DNA from: CAYGDP01 sp964348665
GTDB taxonomy: Bacteria; Verrucomicrobiota; Verrucomicrobiia; Palsa-1439; CAYGDP01
Assembly: GCA_964348665.1 (NCBI GenBank)
Contig: CAYGDP010000012.1
Location: forward strand, 1 to 64,000
Direction: 5' to 3'
DNA length: 64,000 nucleotides
Numbering within the stretch: the first letter of the stretch is position 1; every line of letters starts with the position of its first letter. Below, piece by piece: positions 15,356 to 21,979 of the stretch. A model generated the notes under the pieces. That model saw only the letters and a list, made by a program, of their open reading frames with translations, did not search any database and was not told the DNA's origin. The translations under genes and the position numbers were made by a program.

Positions 15356-16852
15356 CTACCCCGTGGTGAGGTGACGCCAATAGACTTGGAGCATCAGACA
15401 GCAGAGCGCCGTGGCGTACACGTCCGAGTCGGTGTTTCTCTTCATCACCTCGTTCATGTACCCAACTTCGCCCGGAGGCAATCCCCAGTGGCCATCTTTT
15501 TGTTGCTGGCGAATCAGCGGGTCGCGGAACTGCGCGTTCCACCATGTCCAATTCTGGCCGTGTCCCTCAGCAAAGAAACTGGCGTAGGTATTGTAATACC
15601 AGCCGTAAAGAACCCAGCCGGTCGTCTTATCCCAATCGAACTCGGCCCGCTTGTCCTTCATCATCGCCTCGAGCGCGCCCGTGACTTCGGTAGTGCGCAT
15701 CCATTCCTTCTTGCCATCTTCCACTTTGTCGAGAATGAGCTGGAGATTATAGATGCCAACTCCACGCAGCGCCCAACTTTCGTGTCCACCGACTTTGTAG
15801 AGGAAATTCCCGCTGGAATGGCGGCTCCTCAACATCTTGGCTGATTGCTGGAGGGCATTATCAATGCCTTCGACAGGCAACTGGCCAAGCTGACCAGCCT
15901 TGAGTGCCTGCATATTCCAGCCGGCGATGGAGGTATCACCCTCCCCGCTGTATTCGTAAGCCCAATCTCCAGCACCAGATTGCGAGCGAACGATGAGACT
16001 AAGGGCTTTGATCGTTGCCTCTTCCAAGTCTGGAACGGTAGGCGCCATTGCATAGTTTTCCGCCAAAGCAAGCGCGGCAATAGCATGTTGGTAACCAGCC
16101 TTACCTCCCGGAGTAGCAATTTTCCCGCCATGGTCTTTGCCGTTCTGAATCAACCAATTGACACCTTTCTCGACCGTCGAACCATATTCCGGGGAACCTT
16201 GCACATCACCGTGGGCTAGGAAACAAAGCACGGCAAGCCCTGTCATGGAAGGTTTCCATTGATCGCCCCAGGACCCGTCATCGTTCTGGTGATTCTTGAG
16301 CCACCGAAGGGCGTTGTTGACAGAAGTCTCGACGTTGGAAGTTCCACCTTTTTTGGAAAGCAATCCGCGGCGACCTGAACCGATACGACCGGTGTAAGCG
16401 CCCGGAATTCCTTTACCAGCACCGCTGACGGAGGAAGCGACGTTGGAAACTGCCGAGGCAACTTCCGTAGGCGCGGCAACGGACCATTCGCCAACGCCTA
16501 CGGTCGAGATGGCTTGCGCGAGCTGTGTGAAATTTTGTGTCGTGGTGGCCGCTTGATTGGTAAGTTGTTGGGCAACCTGCTGGGATGCAGGCGGCGGCTG
16601 CACATCAACACCTTCCTGGCCGCCTCCGTCGTAAAAGCTCCCATCGAGCGCGCCGGGTCGATAAACGTCAAATACGATCCAAATCGTGAAAAGCAGGAAC
16701 AGAACGAGATGAATGACGATGGCAATGAGCCAATACGGAGAGTTGCGAAGGCGCGGGGGCAACCACCAAAACCAGTCGCGCGTAATTTGCTTTGCCTTGG
16801 ACTTTTGTCCTTGAGGCGCTTGAGCGGGCGGAATAGCGGCGGCTTCTTGCAT
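15356..16852 (-). CDS. Membrane-anchored prenyltransferase/squalene-cyclase-fold protein
   Basis: The 498-residue protein has a cytoplasmic Pro-rich N-terminus, one transmembrane helix (about 41-62), a Gln/Ala/Val-rich linker, and an alpha/alpha-toroid domain (about 170-495). The domain has the recurring pattern ALRWLKNHQNDDGSWG, AIAALALAENYA, GKDHGGK and QQQKDGHWG that defines terpenoid-cyclase/prenyltransferase repeats. The fold is also used by complement-like and scaffold proteins. No DXDD cyclase acid motif is visible, so catalysis of a terpene reaction is doubtful. Such membrane-anchored versions are frequent in planctomycetes and verrucomicrobia with unknown function. A strong AACAGGAGGG Shine-Dalgarno sequence precedes the ATG. 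It is 67 bases downstream of the DUF151 gene on the same strand. Confidence 0.75.
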   Translation of the reverse strand: MQEAAAIPPAQAPQGQKSKAKQITRDWFWWLPPRLRNSPYWLIAIVIHLVLFLLFTIWIVFDVYRPGALDGSFYDGGGQEGVDVQPPPASQQVAQQLTNQAATTTQNFTQLAQAISTVGVGEWSVAAPTEVASAVSNVASSVSGAGKGIPGAYTGRIGSGRRGLLSKKGGTSNVETSVNNALRWLKNHQNDDGSWGDQWKPSMTGLAVLCFLAHGDVQGSPEYGSTVEKGVNWLIQNGKDHGGKIATPGGKAGYQHAIAALALAENYAMAPTVPDLEEATIKALSLIVRSQSGAGDWAYEYSGEGDTSIAGWNMQALKAGQLGQLPVEGIDNALQQSAKMLRSRHSSGNFLYKVGGHESWALRGVGIYNLQLILDKVEDGKKEWMRTTEVTGALEAMMKDKRAEFDWDKTTGWVLYGWYYNTYASFFAEGHGQNWTWWNAQFRDPLIRQQQKDGHWGLPPGEVGYMNEVMKRNTDSDVYATALCCLMLQVYWRHLTTG

Positions 16853-16919
16853 GGAACCCTCCTGTTAAATTTGTTGGTGAATCTCTGCCATAAATATCCG
16901 ATCTTGTCAAGCTATTGCC

Positions 16920-17432
16920 TTAAATTTCTTCATCTTCATCTTCCTCAGCCCCAGTGGGTTCCGACGGATCTCCACCCTGTCGAAGTTTCTCGTTAATTTT
17001 CTTCAGATCATACGTCGCATCTTGAACGGCATCGAAAACATGCCGGGCGACATAGATCGAACATTTCTGCTGCAACGCCAATGCAATCGAGTCGCTGGGC
17101 CGCGCGTCAATCTCGATGAGTTTCTTGCCCAGCTCGTTTTCAGCCGAGAGAATCAGCCTCGCATAGTAGGTGCCGCCATGTTCTTCCTTTTTCAGGTCGT
17201 TGATGACAATCCGCTCCACTTTGACACCCAGCCCGGCGAAAATGCTGCCGATGAGGTCGTGCGTCAGTGGACGCGGCCGTTTGATGCCTTTGATGAAAAG
17301 ATGGATGGTTTCACCCAACTCTGCCGAGACGAAAATCGGGAAGATTTTTGCCTGGTTGCCAACGAAGATCGCCGCGCCGTGATTGACAGGCACGACTTGA
17401 TGCACTTTGACCTCGATCACTTCGTCGTTCAT
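16920..17432 (-). CDS. Bifunctional-nuclease domain protein (DUF151)
   Basis: The 170-residue protein is built around the BFN/DUF151 fold: the FPIFVSAELGETIHLFIKG start, HDLIGSIFAGLGVKVERIVI, and the diagnostic IDARPSDSIALALQQ segment, followed by an acidic tail. Family members in bacteria and plants have been reported to possess RNase and DNase activity; their physiological role is poorly defined. It lies between the arginine decarboxylase and the cyclase-fold gene on the same strand. A promoter-like sequence sits so close to the ATG that the mRNA would be nearly leaderless, and no Shine-Dalgarno sequence is seen. Confidence 0.85.
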   Translation of the reverse strand: MNDEVIEVKVHQVVPVNHGAAIFVGNQAKIFPIFVSAELGETIHLFIKGIKRPRPLTHDLIGSIFAGLGVKVERIVINDLKKEEHGGTYYARLILSAENELGKKLIEIDARPSDSIALALQQKCSIYVARHVFDAVQDATYDLKKINEKLRQGGDPSEPTGAEEDEDEEI

Positions 17433-17441
17433 GAGTAGACA

Positions 17442-17469
17442 ACCTTACGCGATTCGATGGAAAAGACAA
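17442..17469 (-). promoter_or_regulatory. Putative promoter of the DUF151 gene
   Basis: On the minus strand, TTGTCT (17469-17464), a 16-base spacer and TAAGGT (17447-17442) precede the ATG at 17432. The predicted start of transcription is about three bases before the start codon. The -10 match is only partial. Confidence 0.35.
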
Positions 17470-17473
17470 GTCG

Positions 17474-18022
17474 CTAGAAAATCATCACCGCACCCGCCAA
17501 CACCGTCGTCCATTGCCCCTGCGGATGACCGACCGCTGATTGCGTCATATTCAACGTGCGAACAATCTTGCCGCTGATGTCGAATACTTTCTTTTTCTCG
17601 TCCCAACTCGCGCTCTCGTCAAACTCCACTCCCATCGTCGAGGCCAGCATCGCCGCCGCCATGTCCTCGGCCAAGTCACCCGCCTGTTGATCGTTCATCC
17701 CGGTGACATGAAGTTCCGTGAGATACCCGTACTGACCTTCCTCCGCCGGCACGGCCAGGCCGATGGACGACGCCACGAGCCGGTGCGGTTCGTTGGTGGC
17801 GGCGCGTGCCATGACGATGAACGTGATCTGTCCCGGCTGCAAGAGCTTCTCACCCTGTTTGCGGCTGATGATTTTGCACCGGGGCGGCAGGATCGATGAG
17901 ACGGTTACCAGATTGCACTTCTCAATGCCAGCGTCGCGCAGTGCCAGCTCGAAACTCTGAAGCTCGTGCTTGTGGGTACCGACACCCTTGGTCAAAAACA
18001 TTTTTGCAGGAACAAAATGCAT
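17474..18022 (-). CDS. pdaD: Pyruvoyl-dependent arginine decarboxylase
   Basis: The 182-residue proenzyme converts arginine to agmatine, the first step of putrescine synthesis by this route. It cleaves itself between two serines to make the pyruvoyl cofactor; the site is visible as VSSILPPRCK, with Ser42-Ser43. Other family segments are FLTKGVGTHKHELQSFELAL and the C-terminal MTQSAVGHPQGQWTTV. The start at 18022 is set by an AAAGGAGAACG Shine-Dalgarno sequence and by family length; an upstream in-frame ATG at 18073 would overlap the promoter. It is divergently oriented to the aguB and aguA homologues that consume agmatine. Confidence 0.92.
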   Translation of the reverse strand: MHFVPAKMFLTKGVGTHKHELQSFELALRDAGIEKCNLVTVSSILPPRCKIISRKQGEKLLQPGQITFIVMARAATNEPHRLVASSIGLAVPAEEGQYGYLTELHVTGMNDQQAGDLAEDMAAAMLASTMGVEFDESASWDEKKKVFDISGKIVRTLNMTQSAVGHPQGQWTTVLAGAVMIF

Positions 18023-18052
18023 TACGTTCTCCTTTGGTAAAAATTTCGCGCG

Positions 18053-18080
18053 AGTATAAAGCGAGTGCGCCACAAGTCAA
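18053..18080 (-). promoter_or_regulatory. Sigma-70-like promoter for arginine decarboxylase
   Basis: On the minus strand, TTGACT (18080-18075), a 16-base spacer and TATACT (18058-18053) lie about 30 bases before the Shine-Dalgarno sequence and ATG of the decarboxylase. Both hexamers are near consensus, making this the clearest promoter in the window. Confidence 0.7.
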
Positions 18081-18089
18081 GCGCGCGCC

Positions 18090-18118
18090 TTGACTTTGGG
18101 CGCATCAACCTCTACACA
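18090..18118 (+). promoter_or_regulatory. Putative promoter of the aguB-aguA pair
   Basis: TTGACT (18090-18095), a 17-base spacer and TACACA (18113-18118). The start codon at 18125 lies where transcription should begin and no Shine-Dalgarno sequence is present, so the mRNA may be leaderless. It stands back to back with the decarboxylase promoter, allowing joint regulation. Confidence 0.5.
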
Positions 18119-18124
18119 GAGCAC

Positions 18125-19000
18125 ATGAAGCCTTGCGAATCGTCCGTCACTCTCGCGCTCGTGCAGATGCGTTGCGAGGAAGATCCATTGGCCAATCTTC
18201 GGCGCGCTGAAAAACGCATCATCGAGGCCGCCCATCGAGGCGCGCAGATCGTCTGCCTGCAAGAAATGTTTCGCACACGCTACTTTTGTCAACGCGAAGA
18301 TCATCGATATTTTCGGCTGGCCGAGCCGATCCCCGGACCGTCCACCGAGGCGCTCGGCAAGCTCGCCTGTGCGCACCGGATCGTCATCGTCGCCGGACTT
18401 TTCGAGAAACGTGCCGCTGGTGTTTATCACAACACGGCTGCCGTGATTGATGCTGACGGCAAATTGGTCGGGAAATATCGCAAGATGCACATTCCCGACG
18501 ATCCTCTTTACTACGAGAAATTTTATTTCACTCCGGGCGACCTCGGATTTCGTACATTCAAAACCCGATACGCGGACATTGGTGTCTTAATCTGCTGGGA
18601 TCAATGGTTTCCGGAAGGCGCACGGCTGACGGCGCTGCAAGGCGCGCAAATTTTATTTTACCCGACTGCGATCGGCTGGCACAAACGCGAGAAGAAAAAA
18701 TTCGGGCGCAGTCAGCTCGATGCCTGGCTAACGATCCAGCGCAGTCACGCCATCGCAAATGGCGTTTATGTCGCCGCCGCCAATCGCGTTGGCAAAGAGG
18801 GCACGGTGGAATTTTGGGGAAATTCATTCGTCAGCGATCCTTCTGGCAATACTCTTGTCCGCGCCAATCATCAGAAAGAGGGAATCCTGCTCGCCCGATG
18901 CGATCTCCGCCGCGTAGACGAGACGCGAACGCACTGGCCGTTCCTCCGCGACCGCCGGGTAGATGCCTACAAGGAGATCACCAAGAGAATGGCCGATTGA
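18125..19000 (+). CDS. aguB: N-carbamoylputrescine amidase
   Basis: This 291-residue nitrilase-superfamily enzyme hydrolyses N-carbamoylputrescine to putrescine, CO2 and ammonia. The catalytic Glu-Lys-Cys triad is visible as Glu47 (CLQEMF), Lys120 (YRKMHIPD) and Cys157 (ICWDQWFPE). The IPDDPLYYEKFYFTPGD segment and the WHKREKKKF stretch are characteristic of the AguB subgroup. The preferred start is ATG 18125; the in-frame ATG at 18065 would add a non-conserved leader spanning the promoter. The agmatine deiminase gene follows, giving the two-step route from agmatine to putrescine. Confidence 0.93.
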   Translation: MKPCESSVTLALVQMRCEEDPLANLRRAEKRIIEAAHRGAQIVCLQEMFRTRYFCQREDHRYFRLAEPIPGPSTEALGKLACAHRIVIVAGLFEKRAAGVYHNTAAVIDADGKLVGKYRKMHIPDDPLYYEKFYFTPGDLGFRTFKTRYADIGVLICWDQWFPEGARLTALQGAQILFYPTAIGWHKREKKKFGRSQLDAWLTIQRSHAIANGVYVAAANRVGKEGTVEFWGNSFVSDPSGNTLVRANHQKEGILLARCDLRRVDETRTHWPFLRDRRVDAYKEITKRMAD

Positions 19001-19011
19001 CTACAGATTCA

Positions 19012-19092
19012 ACTCGCAACGTTCAACTCTCAACTTCCAGTATCTTGCAATGAAACTCTTAAACATTGGGCGTTGAAAGTTAAGCGTTAACT
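19012..19092. repeat. Imperfect inverted repeat with TTCAAC/GTTGAA units
   Basis: The aguB-aguA gap holds TTCAAC-type units at 19017-19035 and their inverted form (CGTTGAA, GTTAAG, CGTTAAC) at 19073-19092. They match about 13 of 18 positions as reverse complements. The same units recur inside the next gene. No promoter or Shine-Dalgarno sequence was recognised here. Confidence 0.45.
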
Positions 19093-19098
19093 CCGTTT

Positions 19099-20214
19099 AT
19101 GAATCCCCCTTCCCGCACGATGAAGTCTCTAACCCCTGCTGCGTTGGACTATCGGATGCCTGCCGAATGGGAACCGCACACCGCCACTTGGCTCTCGTGG
19201 CCGCGCCGTCACGGCATTAGCTTTCCCGGCCGCTACAACGAGGTCATGCCGACGTTGGCCGAGATGGTACGCGTGCTTGCCCAACATGAAACGGTCCACA
19301 TTAACATTCGACCAAGCATGGTAGCCGACCTCCGCGCTCTCCTCCGCGCCCACGGCATCAAAAACAACCTTATCAGCTCACCCATTCAACGATTCAACGG
19401 TTCAACGATTCAACTCCACTTCACTCCGACTAACGAACCGTGGTGCCGGGATCATGGGCCGATTTTTGTGAAACGGAAAGGATTCAACGCTCAACGCTCA
19501 ACAAATCTCGCTGTGGTGGATTGGGGGTACAATGCTTGGGGCGGCAAGTATCCGCCGTTTGACAAGGACGACGCCGTGCCGCAACACATCGCGCGCCTCC
19601 TCAATCTTCCCCTCTTCCAACCGGGTATCGTCATGGAAGGCGGCTCGATTGATGTGAATGGACGCGGCAGTTTGCTGACCAGCGAACAATGCCTTCTGAA
19701 CAAAAACCGCAACCCGCACCTGAAGAAGTCGCTCATCGAGAAGTATTTGCGCGATTACCTTGGCGTGACGAATCTATTATGGCTCGGCGATGGGATCGTG
19801 GGCGATGATACCGACGGCCATGTGGACGACATCGCCCGGTTCGTCAACCTGCGCACGGTCGTCGCGGCGGTTGAAGAAGATCCGCGCGACGAGAACTACA
19901 AGATTCTTCAAGACAACTTGAAACGCCTGAAGAAAATGAAAGACCAGGATGGCCGCGCGTTGCGAATCGTCGAGATCCCGATGCCGGGTACGGTTGAGTA
20001 CGATGGTCAGCGGTTGCCGGCCAGTTACGCCAATTTTTACATCGCCAACAAAGTTGTCCTGTTACCGACCTACCAGCACAAGCGAAACGACCGGCGCGCC
20101 AAAGAGATCCTGCAACGCTGCTTCCCCGCCCGCCGGATAGTGCCCATGGACAGCACGAACTTGATTTGGGGATTGGGCAGCTTCCATTGTTTGACGCAGC
20201 AACAGCCGGCGTAG
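19099..20214 (+). CDS. aguA: Agmatine deiminase (agmatine iminohydrolase)
   Basis: This guanidino-group hydrolase of the peptidylarginine-deiminase fold (371 residues) converts agmatine to N-carbamoylputrescine and ammonia. The substrate and catalytic segments are present: EPWCRDHGP, DWGYNAWGGKYPPFDKDD, MEGGSIDVNGRG, GDDTDGHVDD with the catalytic His, and the nucleophile Cys364 in FHCLTQQQP, where many homologues have an IHCITQQ-type ending. Two loops, at residues about 96-106 and 128-136, are encoded by iterated TTCAACG DNA and look like in-frame repeat insertions on either side of the EPWCRDHGP strand. ATG 19120 is an alternative start. It is transcribed convergently with lpxD. Confidence 0.92.
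   Translation: MNPPSRTMKSLTPAALDYRMPAEWEPHTATWLSWPRRHGISFPGRYNEVMPTLAEMVRVLAQHETVHINIRPSMVADLRALLRAHGIKNNLISSPIQRFNGSTIQLHFTPTNEPWCRDHGPIFVKRKGFNAQRSTNLAVVDWGYNAWGGKYPPFDKDDAVPQHIARLLNLPLFQPGIVMEGGSIDVNGRGSLLTSEQCLLNKNRNPHLKKSLIEKYLRDYLGVTNLLWLGDGIVGDDTDGHVDDIARFVNLRTVVAAVEEDPRDENYKILQDNLKRLKKMKDQDGRALRIVEIPMPGTVEYDGQRLPASYANFYIANKVVLLPTYQHKRNDRRAKEILQRCFPARRIVPMDSTNLIWGLGSFHCLTQQQPA
19384..19414. repeat. Iterated ATTCAACG tract inside aguA
   Basis: Four copies of an ATTCAACG-like unit run in a row and encode an Ile-Gln-Arg-Phe-Asn-Gly type loop. A related tract (ATTCAACGC, TCAACGC, TCAAC) lies at 19482-19502. Both keep the reading frame. Confidence 0.6.
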
Positions 20215-20281
20215 GACGCGTTGATTACTTGCTACAAATTGAATCCATCGGCACGCAATACGGTGCGCTACTTGTTCGCCT

Positions 20282-21322
20282 TTATTTCGACTTATTGCGG
20301 GCAGGTTTCTTCTTGGAGATAATCTCTTCCAATGCCCTGACTCGCTCTTGAAGTTGGGGGAGACGGATGAGGGCAGCATAGGCGCGCATGGCATCGCGTT
20401 GGGGCTGGGCGGGAAACCCGAACCACGATTCCCCGGCTGGAACATCCCGGCTGACGCCGGATTTGCCGCCAATCATGGCGTTGTCACCGATTTCGATATG
20501 ACCGCCCAAGCCGACTTGCGCGGCGAGCGTGACATTCTTGCCAACAATGGCGCTCCCGGCGATGCCAGCCATGCCGCAAATTACTGTGTTCTCACCAATA
20601 ATGACGTTGTGGGCGATCTGAACAAGGTTGTCTATTTTCACATTGCGACCGATGCGGGTTTTGCCGAAGCGCGCCCGGTCAATGGTGACATTGGCGCCGA
20701 TCTCGACTTCGTCGTCAATCTGGACGATGCCGGTCTGTGGAATTTTTTTCGGGCCTTGCGGCGTGGGTTCGTATCCAAAACCGTCGGCGCCAATCACGGC
20801 GCCGCTGTGGATGATCACGCGATTTCCGATGCGGCACCGTTCGCGAACGACAACGCACGGATAGAGCAAACATTCGGTCCCAATTCTTGTCTCTTGACCG
20901 ATGTAACAGCCCGCTCCGATGACAGTGCGGTCGCCGATCGTGGCACCGTCCTCAATGACAGCATGGGGCTGAATGGAAACGTGTTTGCCAATGCGCGCGG
21001 TGGGCGCAATGACAGCGGTAGCATGAGTGCAGGGCGGAAATTGGATGGGGAGCGGCGCGAAGAGCGCGGCGACTTGGGCGAACGCCGCGACTGGGTCTTT
21101 GACGCGGATGAGGGCGCGATCAGTTTTCCCTGTATAATCGAGGCCTACGATGATGGCGCTGGCGGCGGTTCGGGAGACAAACATGGCGTAGCGGGACGAA
21201 CCAAGAAACGTGAGATCGCCCGGTTCCGCCTCTCGAATCCCCGCGACGCCATGGATGGGAACATTGTCGCCCGACAATTCGCCGCCGACGAGTTGCGCGA
21301 TGTCGCGGGCGGTTTTCTGCAT
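20282..21322 (-). CDS. lpxD: UDP-3-O-acylglucosamine N-acyltransferase LpxD
   Basis: The 346-residue enzyme is the third step of lipid A synthesis, adding the N-linked acyl chain to UDP-3-O-acyl-GlcN. An N-terminal uridine-binding domain (about 1-100, with the PGDLTFLGS segment) is followed by a left-handed beta-helix of hexapeptide repeats. The catalytic-region sequence includes HSGAVIGADGFGYEP and DNLVQIAHNVIIG (active-site His), and a C-terminal helix (LQERVRALEEII) closes the trimer. It is the last gene of the long minus-strand run, 5 bases after skp, and shows that the organism makes lipopolysaccharide. Confidence 0.95.
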   Translation of the reverse strand: MQKTARDIAQLVGGELSGDNVPIHGVAGIREAEPGDLTFLGSSRYAMFVSRTAASAIIVGLDYTGKTDRALIRVKDPVAAFAQVAALFAPLPIQFPPCTHATAVIAPTARIGKHVSIQPHAVIEDGATIGDRTVIGAGCYIGQETRIGTECLLYPCVVVRERCRIGNRVIIHSGAVIGADGFGYEPTPQGPKKIPQTGIVQIDDEVEIGANVTIDRARFGKTRIGRNVKIDNLVQIAHNVIIGENTVICGMAGIAGSAIVGKNVTLAAQVGLGGHIEIGDNAMIGGKSGVSRDVPAGESWFGFPAQPQRDAMRAYAALIRLPQLQERVRALEEIISKKKPARNKSK

Positions 21323-21327
21323 AGCGA

Positions 21328-21966
21328 TTACTTCTTTTCAGGAGCAGCGGCGGGTTTCGGTTCCACGGGTTTTTGATCGGTGGGCAGAGCGACCGGCCGT
21401 TTGTCATTCAACCGCTTAATGATCAGGTCGGTAATATCGAATTCCTCCTTCGCCTCAATGACTGCCGGCATCCCGCCCGTGGCGCTGTCGCCACGATCGA
21501 AGATTAGGTCGAAATTTTGTTCCTTTCGAATGGCGCGAATTTCTTCCCGAATCAAATCCAGGATGCGGGTGCGAACCTTGGTTTCTTCATCCATCATATC
21601 TTTCACGGCGCGGTCGCGGAATTGATTATACGCGTTTTTTTCCTGCTGAAATTGCTGGAGTTTCTCCTCATACCGTTTCCGCTTTTCCTTGCGCACATCC
21701 TCCGCAAGCGCCGCGCTTTCCGACTCTTCCCGCAGCTTGGTCAGGTCTTCGGTCATTTTTTTGAGGTCTTCCACCTTCTCGTTGTCGCGCGCCACGATGC
21801 CCGCTCGGAAATCGTCCAGCTTGGTCTTGGCCTCGCGGGTCTTGTAATACTCGTCGAAGATTCGCTTCATATTGACCACGCCAATTTTGAGGTCGGCCGA
21901 CGCGCGCAGGGGAGACAACGCCGAGGCGGCGAACGCGGCAAGCACGAGAATGGAAATACGTTTCAT
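21328..21966 (-). CDS. skp: OmpH/Skp-family periplasmic chaperone
   Basis: The protein has 212 residues, with a signal peptide (about 1-25, ending near LRASA). A short beta strand with KIGVVNMKRIFDEY follows, then a long charged coiled coil (about 45-135), then a C-terminal strand (IDLIFDRGDSA), and last a Pro/Ala tail. This is the tentacle architecture of Skp, which holds unfolded outer-membrane proteins on the way to BamA. The start at 21966 has an AAAGGAACC Shine-Dalgarno sequence and begins the signal peptide. The bamA-skp-lpxD order is the widespread Gram-negative arrangement. Confidence 0.88.
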   Translation of the reverse strand: MKRISILVLAAFAASALSPLRASADLKIGVVNMKRIFDEYYKTREAKTKLDDFRAGIVARDNEKVEDLKKMTEDLTKLREESESAALAEDVRKEKRKRYEEKLQQFQQEKNAYNQFRDRAVKDMMDEETKVRTRILDLIREEIRAIRKEQNFDLIFDRGDSATGGMPAVIEAKEEFDITDLIIKRLNDKRPVALPTDQKPVEPKPAAAPEKK

Positions 21967-21979
21967 GGTTCCTTTTCGG

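Noticed and set aside
16906..16911. Perfect TTGACA -35 upstream of the cyclase-fold gene (minus strand)
   Set aside because: No acceptable -10 hexamer is found 15-19 bases downstream, so a promoter was not called.
20348..21376. 342-codon open frame on the plus strand opposite lpxD
   Set aside because: It lies antisense to a clear LpxD hexapeptide-repeat gene; regular codon patterns of the repeats keep the opposite frame open. The product shows no domain.
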